The notes below the pieces were generated by a model. It saw nothing but the letters and a program-made list of their open reading frames with translations. It did no database searches and was not told the DNA's origin. From NCBI GenBank assembly GCA_964471865.1, contig CAYYHU010000001.1, positions 124,001 to 188,000 of the forward strand: 64,000 nt of DNA. The letters are read 5' to 3'. Every line of letters begins with the position of its first letter. Position 1 is the stretch's first letter. A program made the translations under genes and the position numbers. Positions 32,916 through 41,448 of the stretch are shown here, one piece after another. The stretch comes from CAYMUC01 sp964471865. GTDB taxonomy: Bacteria > Actinomycetota > Acidimicrobiia > Acidimicrobiales > Ilumatobacteraceae.

Positions 32916-33895
32916 GAGTTCACCGCCTCGGCGAACCAGCGCGTCGCATACGTGAGGATGACATCGGCACCCGCCCGTTTGATCGCATGAAGATGTTCCG
33001 CCATCACGGCGTCCCCATCGAGCCAGCCGTTTCTTGCCGCCGCCTTGACCATCGCATACTCCCCACTGACGTGGTACGCCGCCACCGGCAACGCTGTGAA
33101 CGACCGGACCGTCGCGATGATGTCGAGATACGCAAGGGCGGGCTTGACCATCACGATGTCAGCTCCCTGGGCGATATCGGCGTCGACCTCGACGACCGCC
33201 TCTCGGGCGTTGCGATGATCCTGTTGATACTGACGGCGGTCACCACCATCCGCGATCTCGACGTCGACGGCTTCACGAAACGGGCCATAGAGAGCCGACG
33301 CATACTTGGCCGAGTAGGCCATGATCGCCACATCGGTGTGTCCGGAGGTGTCGAGGGCATCCCGAATCGCTCCGACTTGCCCGTCCATCATGCCGCTCGG
33401 CGCGACCACCGTGGCCCCGGCGGTGGCCTGGGCGACCGCGGCCGCCCGATACAACTCGAGCGTGGCGTCGTTGTCGACCGAACCCTGAGCATCGAGCACA
33501 CCGCAATGGCCATGACTGGTGTACTCGTCCACGCAGAGATCGGCCATCAGGACCATGTCGTCTCCGATATCGCGCCGAAGGTCACCAAGTGCGAGTTGCA
33601 CGACGCCCTGAGGATCCCAGGCTCCCGATCCCCGGGGGTCCTTGTGGGCGGGAATCCCGAACAGGATGATTCCCCGAACGCCGAGATCTCGGAGTTCGCT
33701 CACCTCCCGGCGCAATGACTCCCGGCTGTGTTGTACCACCCCTGGCAGCGAGGCGATCGGTGCTGGTTCGTCGAGGCCTTCCCGCACGAACAACGGCGCC
33801 ACGAGATCCTCGACCCCGAGCCGGGTCTGAGCGACGAGATCCCGTAAGGCCGGGGACCGCCGAAGACGGCGGGGACGATGCTGGGGGAAAACCAT
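32912..33895 (-). CDS. hemB: Porphobilinogen synthase (5-aminolevulinate dehydratase)
   Basis: A 327-residue enzyme that condenses two 5-aminolevulinate molecules into porphobilinogen. Active-site lysines are in MAYSAKYASALYGPF and MVKPALAYLD. The metal loop reads ADLCVDEYTSHGHCG: two of the three zinc cysteines of the E. coli type (C-x-C...C) are kept and the middle one is Asp, an intermediate seen in actinobacteria. A possible internal leaderless promoter (TAACAT, 6 bases before ATG) overlaps the hemD stop. Confidence 0.96.
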   Translation of the reverse strand: MVFPQHRPRRLRRSPALRDLVAQTRLGVEDLVAPLFVREGLDEPAPIASLPGVVQHSRESLRREVSELRDLGVRGIILFGIPAHKDPRGSGAWDPQGVVQLALGDLRRDIGDDMVLMADLCVDEYTSHGHCGVLDAQGSVDNDATLELYRAAAVAQATAGATVVAPSGMMDGQVGAIRDALDTSGHTDVAIMAYSAKYASALYGPFREAVDVEIADGGDRRQYQQDHRNAREAVVEVDADIAQGADIVMVKPALAYLDIIATVRSFTALPVAAYHVSGEYAMVKAAARNGWLDGDAVMAEHLHAIKRAGADVILTYATRWFAEAVNS

Positions 33896-33901
33896 GCTGC
33901 G

Positions 33902-33907
33902 ATGTTA
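33902..33907 (-). promoter_or_regulatory. -10 hexamer TAACAT, possible internal leaderless start of hemB
   Basis: TAACAT on the minus strand, 6 bases before ATG 33895. It contains the hemD stop codon TAA, so it may be coincidental. Confidence 0.35.
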
Positions 33908-34741
33908 CGAGTCGGTTCCGGGCCTGGACGGTCGCGGACTGCGGGTCGCGGAGTCCGCGGCCTCCGGAGGTGTCCCCCTCGACTCGGCCTCGATGCCGCC
34001 CACGACCGTCGCGATCGCATCGATGAGTCCCGTGGGGCTGGGGTCGATGGCTTGGGCTGCCACGGCCAGTCCGGCGGCCACGGCGTCTTGGTGAGTGACG
34101 GGTCCGATGACCACGATTGCGGGTCCGATATCTCGACCCTGCGCCCCGGCCCATGCCCGAGCGGCCGATCCCGAGGCCAAGGTGATCACATCACAACCCA
34201 ACACTGCCTTCCGTTCGTCGACATCGAGATCTCGGGGACGGGTCTCGTAGACCACGAGATCCTCCACGATCCAACCGCGCGGGCCCAGCGCTTCGGTGAC
34301 GGTGGAGCGGGCCAGATTCCCGCGCAACACCAGAACCCGACCCGAACCCGACCCGAGCGCCTCGACGACACCCTCGCCCCGAGGCACTGTCGCAGTGATG
34401 ATCTGATTCTCCGGTACCCGTGAGGCCAGAGGCTGCGCCGTGGCTGCGCCGACGACGACCACCGGGGTCACGAACGGCGTGCCGTCAGCGGCAACGAGCT
34501 CGAGCGCCTCCCCAAGACGTCGTGCACCATTGGGAGAGGTCACCACGACACGGTCCTCGACGGTGAGCGAGCGCAGCCTGGTACTCAGTTCGGCATCGAG
34601 TCCGGGGACGTCGACGATGTCGGTCAGCGGGCAGATCACGACCTCGGCTCCGGCGTTGCTGAGCGCCTCGGACCACGTCTCGGCCTGTCCACGAGGACGG
34701 GTGACGGCCACCCGTACACCATCGAGAGGGCCGCTACTCAC
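33905..34741 (-). CDS. hemD: Uroporphyrinogen-III synthase
   Basis: A 278-residue protein of the two-lobed HemD fold: GVRVAVTRPRGQAETWSEAL at the start, VVTSPNGARRLGEAL, VVGAATAQPLA and, in the second lobe, ITLASGSAARAWAGA and VIGPVTHQDAVAAGL. It closes hydroxymethylbilane to uroporphyrinogen III. The low sequence conservation of this family is usual; the operon context makes the call secure. GTG start overlaps the hemC stop (GTGA). The last ~25 residues are a disordered tail. Confidence 0.9.
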   Translation of the reverse strand: MSSGPLDGVRVAVTRPRGQAETWSEALSNAGAEVVICPLTDIVDVPGLDAELSTRLRSLTVEDRVVVTSPNGARRLGEALELVAADGTPFVTPVVVVGAATAQPLASRVPENQIITATVPRGEGVVEALGSGSGRVLVLRGNLARSTVTEALGPRGWIVEDLVVYETRPRDLDVDERKAVLGCDVITLASGSAARAWAGAQGRDIGPAIVVIGPVTHQDAVAAGLAVAAQAIDPSPTGLIDAIATVVGGIEAESRGTPPEAADSATRSPRPSRPGTDS

Positions 34742-35628
34742 CCGAGTCTCGCCTGCAGTTCCTGGGCGAGGCGGCCCGCTCGCATACAGGCCTCGTCGAG
34801 ACCGATGTCGACGAGTGGGATGCGATCGCGCACGCTGATGCCGCGTTCGGGATCAGCGAGATAGCCATACAGCTGTCCGTCGGCGACATGGGCCGCGACC
34901 GGGAGGCTGCATCCCGAGCCGAGTTCGGCCAGAAACGCCCGTTCCGTGACCATGCTCCACCGGGTCACAGGGTCGTCGAGGCCACCGAGATACCCCTGCG
35001 CAATCTCGTCCTCGACACGGCATTCGACGGCCACACATCCCTGGCCCACCATGGGGATCATCGTGTCGATATCGAGAATCTCGAGACCGTGTCGGGCTGA
35101 TACGTCGTCGATCAGACCGAGAACCTCCAACGCGGCGACGGCCATGACGATCGCTCCGTCATCGGGCACGCGCGACAACCGGGTGGCGATGTTGCCGCGG
35201 AGTTCACGGAACTCGAGATCGGGCCGATGGTCGCTCAGCTGTGCCCGCCGCCGCACCGAACCGGTGGCCACCACGGCGCCAGGTCCAAGAGCGTCGAGTC
35301 CGACACCCACGAGCGCGTCACGGGGATCGCGACGCTCACACCACGCTCCTACGACCAAGCCGGGGGTCGGGAGTGAGGGAAGGTCTTTGGCGGAATGAAC
35401 GGCCACATCGGCGCGGCCGTCGAGAACGGCGGCTTGGACTTCTTTGACGAACACCCCTTGTCCACCGAGAGTGTGAAGCGCCACATCGGTGCGTCGATCA
35501 CCGAGGGTCTCGACAAAGACGAGTTCCACCTCGAGATCAGGATGACGATGCGTCAATTCCGAGGCCACGACCTCGCTTTGAGTCCTCGCCTGCGGGCTCG
35601 ACCGAGTGGCGAGACGGAGTCGGTTCAT
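34738..35628 (-). CDS. hemC: Hydroxymethylbilane synthase (porphobilinogen deaminase)
   Basis: A 296-residue enzyme that polymerises four porphobilinogens. Signature stretches are LRLATRSSPQARTQSE, GGQGVFVKEVQAAVLDGRAD, AVHSAKDLPS, TGSVRRRAQL and the dipyrromethane cofactor cysteine in LGSGCSLPVAAH (more often GGCxxP). Starts at ATG 35628, 11 bases after hemA. Confidence 0.96.
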   Translation of the reverse strand: MNRLRLATRSSPQARTQSEVVASELTHRHPDLEVELVFVETLGDRRTDVALHTLGGQGVFVKEVQAAVLDGRADVAVHSAKDLPSLPTPGLVVGAWCERRDPRDALVGVGLDALGPGAVVATGSVRRRAQLSDHRPDLEFRELRGNIATRLSRVPDDGAIVMAVAALEVLGLIDDVSARHGLEILDIDTMIPMVGQGCVAVECRVEDEIAQGYLGGLDDPVTRWSMVTERAFLAELGSGCSLPVAAHVADGQLYGYLADPERGISVRDRIPLVDIGLDEACMRAGRLAQELQARLG

Positions 35629-35639
35629 GGCCGACCCCG

Positions 35640-36902
35640 TCAGTCGAGATCGAAGAGATCCCGCACAGCGGCGGCGTGACGATCACCCCGAGGCGTTCCC
35701 GCCTCGGCCTTGAGTCTCACGGAGGGTTCGTGCAGCAGTTTTGCGAGCATCGAACGAGTCAGGGCTTCCACGGCGTCTCGTTGATCCTCATCGAGACCCT
35801 CGAGTCGCGACCGGAACCGATCGATCTCCTCGGTTCGGATCCGCTCCGCCCGGTCCCGAAGCGCACTCACCAGCGGAGCGGCCTGACGGGCCGTGGCGTC
35901 CACCTGGTACCGCTCGCGTTCGTCGACCACGATCTCCCACACTCGGTCCATCTCGGCGCGGCGCGCTTCGAGGCCCCGTGACGCCCAGTCGCGGAGATCG
36001 TCGAGATCCAACAGCGTCACCGCCTCCAACAGACCGACCGCCGCGTCCACGTCCCGAGGCAGACCCAGATCCACCATCAACACCGGCCGACCCGCACGAG
36101 CCTGCATGGCCGAGGCCACCATGTCAGCGGTGATCGTCGTCGCACCAGCACCCAGGCAGGTGACCACCACATCGCTCACAGCGAGACGGTCTTCGAGTTC
36201 GTCGAGAGATCCCGTAGACGCTCCGACCCGTCGGGCCAACGCTTCGCCCCGAGCGACCGTCCGGTTGAGCACCGTCACCGAACCGGCACCGGCGCCCGCA
36301 AGGGCGGTCACCACACCCTCTCCCACCTCGCCGGCCCCGACGACGAGCACCTGCGCCCCATCGAGGGAACCAAGGCGATCCTGGGCCATCTCGACAGCGG
36401 CGTGAGACACGCTCGCGGTACCCCGCCCGATAGCGGTTTCGGTGCGGACCCGCTTGCCGACTTCGAGAGCATGACGGAACAAGCCGTTGAGAACCGGGCC
36501 CGCAGCGCCGCCTTGTCGGGCCGCGTCCCAGGCTCGGCGAAGTTGGCCTTGGATCTCGGACTCACCGAGTACCGCTGAGTCGAGGCCCGCAGCCACCGAG
36601 AACAGATGAGAGATCGCTGCGGTGTCGTGATGGGAGAACAAATGAGGATGGAGATCCTCCGGTGCCAGCGATCCGACCTCGCACAGGGCGTCGCGAACGT
36701 CGGCATAGGCATCGTGGAACCGCTCGGTCACGGCGTAGATCTCGGTGCGGTTGCACGTGGAGACGACGACGGCCTCACGAATATCGGTGCGACTCACCAG
36801 GCCATGGAGCAACTTGGGCAGGTCGGTCTCGTTCACCGTCAGGCGCTCGAGGACCTCGAGGGGACCTGTCGTGTGCTGCACTCCGATCGCCAGGATCGTC
36901 AC
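35640..36902 (-). CDS. hemA: Glutamyl-tRNA reductase
   Basis: A 420-residue NADPH-dependent enzyme, the first committed step of C5 tetrapyrrole synthesis. The catalytic cysteine is in VVSTCNRTEIYAV. GESEIQGQLRRAW, the NADPH-binding VLVVGAGEVGEGVVTALAG and the C-terminal dimerisation helices are present. GTG start with a GGGAG Shine-Dalgarno. A TAGAGT -10-like hexamer lies about 30 bases upstream, within the rex-hemA gap, so hemA may have its own promoter besides read-through from rex. Confidence 0.96.
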   Translation of the reverse strand: MTILAIGVQHTTGPLEVLERLTVNETDLPKLLHGLVSRTDIREAVVVSTCNRTEIYAVTERFHDAYADVRDALCEVGSLAPEDLHPHLFSHHDTAAISHLFSVAAGLDSAVLGESEIQGQLRRAWDAARQGGAAGPVLNGLFRHALEVGKRVRTETAIGRGTASVSHAAVEMAQDRLGSLDGAQVLVVGAGEVGEGVVTALAGAGAGSVTVLNRTVARGEALARRVGASTGSLDELEDRLAVSDVVVTCLGAGATTITADMVASAMQARAGRPVLMVDLGLPRDVDAAVGLLEAVTLLDLDDLRDWASRGLEARRAEMDRVWEIVVDERERYQVDATARQAAPLVSALRDRAERIRTEEIDRFRSRLEGLDEDQRDAVEALTRSMLAKLLHEPSVRLKAEAGTPRGDRHAAAVRDLFDLD

Positions 36903-36935
36903 GACCGTTCACTCCCGTTCGACACCGACGCCACT

Positions 36936-37628
36936 CTAGGACCTCGGCAGCAGCGAGTGCTCACCGACCGCGAGCGGCCGGCGAGTGGTCATCACTCGGC
37001 GCTGCTCGTTGTAGCTGAGGACCTGCAGTTCCAGGGCGAGATCTACTCGCCGAACGAAGACGCCCGTGGGCACGGCCAACACCACGGGAGCAAAATTCAG
37101 AATGCTCGTCACCCCGGCGCGCACCAGCAGTTCCGCAGCCTCTTGGGCAGCGGTCGGCGGAGTGGCGATGACGCCGATGGATACCTGTTTCGAGCCCACC
37201 ACCTGGGCGAGATCGTCGAGGTGGCGTACCCGAACTCCCCCGATGACCGAGCCGACCTTGGCCGGATCGACATCCACGATGCCCACCACGGGGAAACCCC
37301 GTTCACCGAAACCACCATGCCCAGCCAGGGCCTGGCCGAGATTTCCGGCTCCGACGATGACGACGGGCCAGTCGTGATCGAGGCCGAGTTCGTGGCGGAT
37401 CTGGTAGACGAGATAGGCCGTTTCGTAGCCCACGCCACGGGTGCCGTAACTACCCAGATACGACAGATCCTTACGGACCTTGGCCGCGTTCACCCCCGCG
37501 AGTTCCGCGAGACGATCCGAAGAGATGTGATCCACACCCTCGTCGGCAGCCGCTGACAAGATGCGCAGGTACTCCGGGAGGCGCTCGACGGTGGCGTCGG
37601 GGATCCGGCGGCGGGGGCGCTCGACCAT
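36936..37628 (-). CDS. rex: Redox-sensing transcriptional repressor Rex
   Basis: A 230-residue repressor. An N-terminal winged helix (ISSDRLAELAGVNAAKVRKDL, then SYLGSYGTRGVGY) is followed by a Rossmann domain with the NAD(H) motif VVIVGAGNLGQALAG and a C-terminal domain-swapped helix (LELQVLSYNEQRR). Rex releases DNA when the NADH/NAD+ ratio rises and controls respiratory and heme genes. It is the first gene of the hem operon, as in streptomycetes. A Rex-like operator lies just upstream (37650-37665), suggesting autoregulation. Confidence 0.96.
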   Translation of the reverse strand: MVERPRRRIPDATVERLPEYLRILSAAADEGVDHISSDRLAELAGVNAAKVRKDLSYLGSYGTRGVGYETAYLVYQIRHELGLDHDWPVVIVGAGNLGQALAGHGGFGERGFPVVGIVDVDPAKVGSVIGGVRVRHLDDLAQVVGSKQVSIGVIATPPTAAQEAAELLVRAGVTSILNFAPVVLAVPTGVFVRRVDLALELQVLSYNEQRRVMTTRRPLAVGEHSLLPRS

Positions 37629-37649
37629 GGAATTGTCACGCTATGCGCT

Positions 37650-37665
37650 CGTGCAGAATTTCACA
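37650..37665 (-). promoter_or_regulatory. Probable Rex operator upstream of rex-hem
   Basis: On the minus strand TGTGAA-ATTC-TGCACG, compared with the streptomycete Rex site TGTGAA-n4-TTCACA: the first half is perfect and the second matches 4 of 6. It lies 22 bases before the rex ATG. Confidence 0.5.
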
Positions 37666-37698
37666 AAGTCGTTCTCGGGTCTGATCCTGTGATCCCGA

Positions 37699-39222
37699 TC
37701 ACCCCAGATTGCGCCGCAGAACCTTGCCGCTCAGGTTCCGGGGAAGTTCGTCCACGACGAGCACCTTGTCCGGGCATTTGTATCGTGCCAGCCGGCGCTG
37801 AACATGGGCGATGAGGGCATCCTCATCGAGCTCGGCCCCGTCCACCGACACCACATAGGCCCGCACCGCCTCACCGGTGTGAGCATGAGGCACTCCGATC
37901 ACCGCGGCGTCGAGAACGAGGGGATGTTCGCGCAGGGCCTCTTCGACCTCGGCGGGATAGACGTTGAAACCCGACACGATCACGATGTCCTTGGCCCGGT
38001 CCACGAGATAGACGTAGCCATCGTCATCAGCGGTTCCGAGATCCCCGGTGTGAAGCCATCCGTCCTCGTCGAGAACCCGCGCGGTCGCGACCGGATCGTT
38101 GAGGTAGCCGGGAAACACGTTCGGCCCACGCACCCAGAGTTCGCCGACATCGCCCAGAAGAACATCGTTGCCGTCCTCATCGACGATGCGCAGTTCGACG
38201 CCGCTGACCACCTTGCCCACCGAACCCGGTCGGATCGGGATTCCCACACTCGAGGTCACAACGGGGGCAGCTTCGGTCAGGCCGTATCCCTCGGCGAGTT
38301 CGAGTCCGAAACGCTGTCGTAGAGCTTCGATCACCTCGGTGGGAGTGCGCGCCGCCCCGGTGAGAGCGAGTCGGATCGAGGCCAGATCACTCGGGTCCAC
38401 GCCGGGCTGCTGAGCGAGCGCCGACCACAACGGCGGTGCTCCTGGAACCACGGTCACGGAACGTTCCCGGACCGAGTCGATGAACGCCGCCGGATCGAAG
38501 CGTTGGACCAACAGCACCGTGGCACCTGCCTCGAGAGCAGCCCCCAACACCACGTTGAGCCCGAAGATATGCGACAACGGCAAGACCCCGTAGACGACGT
38601 CCCCGGGACGCAGCGGATCGCCTGAGGAACGGCTCTGGTCGATGTTCGCCCGAAGATTTCCGTGTGTCAGCACCGCGGCCCGGGGAGCGCCCGCGGTACC
38701 GCTGGTGAACATCAGCACCGCCGGATCAGACGCCGACCGCTCAGCGATGGGAGTGGGCGCGACGACGAGGTCCTCGAGGGTGGCCAGGGACCAGGATGGC
38801 CATGCGGTCGCCCGGTCGTCATCGCCCACGGGATCCACCGGTTCGGCATAGACGGTGAAGCGCAATCCCGGTACGTCACTTCGCCTCAGGGATCGCCATG
38901 CGTGTTCTGCGAGTTGCCCCACGATCGCGGCCACCGCTCCCACGGCGGTGGCTTGGCGGGCGAGCTCGGGGGCCGGGCTCGTGGGATGCAAAGGAACCGC
39001 CACCGCCCCCGCGCCCAAGACGGCGAGGTAGGCCAGCACGAAGTGGCGCCGGTTTCCGATGACGATCACTACTCGATCACCCGGACTCACTCCGGCGGCG
39101 ACCAATCCCGATCGCACCATCGCGACCTGATCGCGCAGCTCTCCATACGACGTGACTCGACCCCGGCTGATCAACGCCGGCGCCTGGGCCTCATGGCCCT
39201 CGATGATCTCGGCAAGGTTCAT
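37699..39222 (-). CDS. Acyl-CoA synthetase (AMP-dependent, long-chain fatty acid type)
   Basis: A 507-residue ANL-superfamily ligase that activates a carboxylic acid through an acyl-adenylate to its CoA thioester. Motifs are the phosphate-binding MFTSGTAGAPRAAVLTHGN, GYGLTEAAPVV, the hinge region WLHTGDLGTADDDGYVYLVD, and the C-terminal catalytic lysine in LPRNLSGKVLRRNLG. A GAGGGGG Shine-Dalgarno precedes ATG. The substrate cannot be told from sequence. It is convergent with nothing and separated from rex by a 70-base space holding the Rex operator. Confidence 0.93.
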   Translation of the reverse strand: MNLAEIIEGHEAQAPALISRGRVTSYGELRDQVAMVRSGLVAAGVSPGDRVVIVIGNRRHFVLAYLAVLGAGAVAVPLHPTSPAPELARQATAVGAVAAIVGQLAEHAWRSLRRSDVPGLRFTVYAEPVDPVGDDDRATAWPSWSLATLEDLVVAPTPIAERSASDPAVLMFTSGTAGAPRAAVLTHGNLRANIDQSRSSGDPLRPGDVVYGVLPLSHIFGLNVVLGAALEAGATVLLVQRFDPAAFIDSVRERSVTVVPGAPPLWSALAQQPGVDPSDLASIRLALTGAARTPTEVIEALRQRFGLELAEGYGLTEAAPVVTSSVGIPIRPGSVGKVVSGVELRIVDEDGNDVLLGDVGELWVRGPNVFPGYLNDPVATARVLDEDGWLHTGDLGTADDDGYVYLVDRAKDIVIVSGFNVYPAEVEEALREHPLVLDAAVIGVPHAHTGEAVRAYVVSVDGAELDEDALIAHVQRRLARYKCPDKVLVVDELPRNLSGKVLRRNLG

Positions 39223-39253
39223 CCGACGCGCCCCCTCGCGCCGCTGCGTGCTC

Positions 39254-39337
39254 TCAGAGCACGAGCAACTGCACGATGCCCGCGATCATGATCGCCGCCA
39301 GGATGAGTCCCAGAGTGAGCGTGGTCGCAGGCCGCAC
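39254..39337 (-). CDS. Tiny single-helix membrane protein (27 residues)
   Basis: A GTG-initiated frame coding VRPATTLTLGLILAAIMIAG plus IVQLLVL, i.e. one hydrophobic helix with a short charged N-terminus. It fills the 124-base space between the acyl-CoA synthetase and the SAM hydrolase. TAGTGT stands 6 bases before the GTG, the same leaderless arrangement as other genes in the window. It is too short for routine gene finding. No function can be given, and it may be an accidental frame. Confidence 0.45.
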   Translation of the reverse strand: MRPATTLTLGLILAAIMIAGIVQLLVL

Positions 39338-39343
39338 GCCCTC

Positions 39344-39349
39344 ACACTA
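39344..39349 (-). promoter_or_regulatory. -10 hexamer TAGTGT, leaderless start of the 27-residue protein
   Basis: TAGTGT on the minus strand, 6 bases before GTG 39337; it overlaps the stop codon of the SAM hydrolase gene. Confidence 0.35.
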
Positions 39350-40240
39350 CCCCTGGCGCTCACCGAGGTTCGTCCGCAGGGTCACCGGACTCGTCACGGC
39401 CCCTCCAGATGACTCCGAGGACGGAGTGAGAACGACCGAATCGCCCGCTGCGAGGTCCATCTCCACCGACGCCGGGCTTCGATCCGCACAGATTGCCATC
39501 ATCCCGTGGGCGTCGGCCATCAATCCGAGACCGGGGCCAGCGATGACCGCCGGCTGCGCCACCCAGGTCGCGACCCGCGTTCGGGGTTGGCCGGCGGGAT
39601 CGATGGTTCGAAGCGACCAGACCGATCCGATGTCGAGGCTCCATCGGCTCTGGAGATCCTCAGGTCCGAGATTCAACTGACAGTTGCCGAAGCGGTCGAC
39701 CCACAACACCTCGGCCACCACCGTGTCCCCCTCGAAGCGCGGTAAGGGCACGACGGCTGGCAGGAGCATGGCGGGATCGATCGGTGTCCCGAGTTCCTCG
39801 AGATCGACACCGGTGCATACTGCGGCCGCCACCGGCGCCAACAGATCGCGCACCCGGCACGTCCCAGCCGAACCCGGCGCCATCGCCAGGGCTACGGCGC
39901 GCTGCGCACCACCCGCCAAGGCCACACCTGGAGCGATCAGACCATTGTCGGGACCGATGAAAACCCCAGCGCCATCACCCACTTCGACTGCGATCGCTGG
40001 GCGCGGCTCAGGGGTGGCGGGATCCACCGCGGCCAGGATGACCCCTTCGGGGAGATACGGAACGGCGCGGGCGAGCGACAACGATCCGGCCCGGACGTCG
40101 AAGGGGGCGATCTCATGAGTGAGATCCACCACCCGTACCCCGGGTGCGAGTTCGGCGAACATCGCATGCACCACGCCCACGTGTTCGTCGGTGGTTCCGA
40201 GATCGGACAGGAACGTGACCGTGTCGTACCGCCGTGCCAT
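39347..40240 (-). CDS. S-adenosyl-L-methionine hydrolase / hydroxide adenosyltransferase (DUF62)
   Basis: A 297-residue member of the DUF62 family, which cleaves SAM to adenosine and methionine using hydroxide and is related to fluorinase and chlorinase. Visible are the N-terminal TVTFLSDLGTTDEHVGVVHA (first Asp of the Asp-Arg-His triad), DLTHEIAPFDVRAGSLSLA, GVFIGPDNGLIAP and the C-terminal VLWVDRFGNCQLNL. I chose ATG 40240 (MARRYDTVTFLSD); the TAGCGT hexamer 8 bases before it supports a leaderless message. Confidence 0.9.
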   Translation of the reverse strand: MARRYDTVTFLSDLGTTDEHVGVVHAMFAELAPGVRVVDLTHEIAPFDVRAGSLSLARAVPYLPEGVILAAVDPATPEPRPAIAVEVGDGAGVFIGPDNGLIAPGVALAGGAQRAVALAMAPGSAGTCRVRDLLAPVAAAVCTGVDLEELGTPIDPAMLLPAVVPLPRFEGDTVVAEVLWVDRFGNCQLNLGPEDLQSRWSLDIGSVWSLRTIDPAGQPRTRVATWVAQPAVIAGPGLGLMADAHGMMAICADRSPASVEMDLAAGDSVVLTPSSESSGGAVTSPVTLRTNLGERQG

Positions 40241-40248
40241 GAACCCCG

Positions 40249-40254
40249 ACGCTA
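40249..40254 (-). promoter_or_regulatory. -10 hexamer TAGCGT, leaderless start of the SAM hydrolase gene
   Basis: TAGCGT on the minus strand, 8 bases before ATG 40240. Confidence 0.45.
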
Positions 40255-40326
40255 GAGGTTTCCGCCGTGGTCTCACGCTCGAGGTCGATCGGGATCAGCT
40301 CGCCGTGACGGGGTCCGGCCTGAACG

Positions 40327-40369
40327 CGACGGGGCCGGTGCCAACCCCCCGATGGCACCGGCCCTGTCG
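40327..40369 (+). other. Long hairpin in the 339-base space between the SAM hydrolase gene and proC
   Basis: CGAC-G-GGGCCGGTGCCA, a 9-base loop, then TGGCACCGGCCC-T-GTCG. The 12-bp core is perfect. As plus-strand RNA it extends to 17 bp through a G-U pair; as minus-strand RNA that pair is a mismatch. It may terminate proC transcription, but the strand bias would also fit an unannotated plus-strand RNA. The remaining sequence (40370-40579) holds no gene I can see, only a less GC-rich patch near 40480-40510. Confidence 0.4.
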
Positions 40370-40579
40370 GCGCAGCCCTTGCGGGCGCGGCTCCCGATCT
40401 CCGTCCGGTGGACGACACCGTGTCGGTGACCGGTGGTCTTGTGACCTGTGTCTCACCTTACCCGCGTCGTCCCGGCGTGAAAAGTGCCACAACCAGATTT
40501 TTCTGAGTATGGCTCTGGCGAGCGCACAGCCGCGGGCCTCAGCCGGTGTCGGCCTCCAGCAGCGCCGAGTCGATTCGCG

Positions 40580-41368
40580 CTATCCGAGGTCGCGGCTGCG
40601 CTGGGTCGCAGCAGCCACCGCGGCGGCAAATGCCGCCCGCACCGCTCGGTCCTCGAGCACACTCAGCCCGGCAGCTGTCGTGCCCCCCGGAGAGGTCACC
40701 ATGGCCCTCAATGTCGCGGGGTTCGCGTCCTCGACCGACAACATGGCCCCGACTCCGCCGAAGAGGCTGCGCACCATGCGCGCCGCCACATCCCTGGTGA
40801 GTCCCTGTGCCACCCCGGCATCGATCATCGCTTCAGCGACGAGGAACAGATACGCCGGTCCTGAACCGGTCACTCCGGTGACCGCATCGAGATGAGCTTC
40901 GGTGACCACCTCGACCGTTCCGACCGCATCGAGGATCGAGCGGGCCCACTCGACGTCGTCATCGGTGGCAGATGTCCCCTGCGCAATGGCCGCCGCGCCT
41001 CGACGCACCAGTGCCGGAGTGTTGGGCATCGCTCTGATCACGGGGATGTCGCCGCCACAGGCCGCTTCGAGACTGGCGAGGCGCACCCCGGCCGCCAGCG
41101 ACAGGATTCTCCGGGCGCCGGCCGCCACCGCCCGTGACGCCATCTCACAGGTCTGAGCCGGCTTCACCGCCAGCACGATCCCCGCCCCCGCGACATCGCC
41201 GATCTCGGTGCTCACCGCCAGGCCACTGTGCGCGGCCGCCAAACCCTCGAGTCGCTGACGATCGACATCGACCACGGCCATCGACGCTGGTGACCGCCCG
41301 GCCGCCACCAGTCCGCCGAGCAACGCGGCTCCCATGTTGCCGCCACCGATCAGGACGAGATCGACCAT
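40580..41368 (-). CDS. proC: Pyrroline-5-carboxylate reductase
   Basis: A 262-residue NAD(P)H-dependent enzyme making proline from 1-pyrroline-5-carboxylate. The Rossmann motif is VLIGGGNMGAALLGG. Also present are VLAVKPAQTCEM, IRAMPNTPALVRRGAAAIAQ and the C-terminal signature VTGVTGSGPAYLFLVAEAM with LRAMVTSPGGTTAAGLSVLE. ATG 41368 lies 6 bases after a TACCGT hexamer, i.e. leaderless. Confidence 0.95.
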   Translation of the reverse strand: MVDLVLIGGGNMGAALLGGLVAAGRSPASMAVVDVDRQRLEGLAAAHSGLAVSTEIGDVAGAGIVLAVKPAQTCEMASRAVAAGARRILSLAAGVRLASLEAACGGDIPVIRAMPNTPALVRRGAAAIAQGTSATDDDVEWARSILDAVGTVEVVTEAHLDAVTGVTGSGPAYLFLVAEAMIDAGVAQGLTRDVAARMVRSLFGGVGAMLSVEDANPATLRAMVTSPGGTTAAGLSVLEDRAVRAAFAAAVAAATQRSRDLG

Positions 41369-41374
41369 GTCAAC

Positions 41375-41380
41375 ACGGTA
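41375..41380 (-). promoter_or_regulatory. -10 hexamer TACCGT, leaderless start of proC
   Basis: TACCGT on the minus strand, 6 bases before ATG 41368; no Shine-Dalgarno. Confidence 0.5.
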
Positions 41381-41448
41381 CCTGGCGAGTACGCGCCCGC
41401 CCGGACCATCGCTACAGCCCTCGCCACCAGGCCCGCTCGGTCAGGAAG

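Noticed and set aside
37689..37702. Palindrome GTGATC-CC-GATCAC near the acyl-CoA synthetase stop as terminator
   Set aside because: Only a 6-bp stem with a 2-base loop, overlapping the stop codon; too weak to support.
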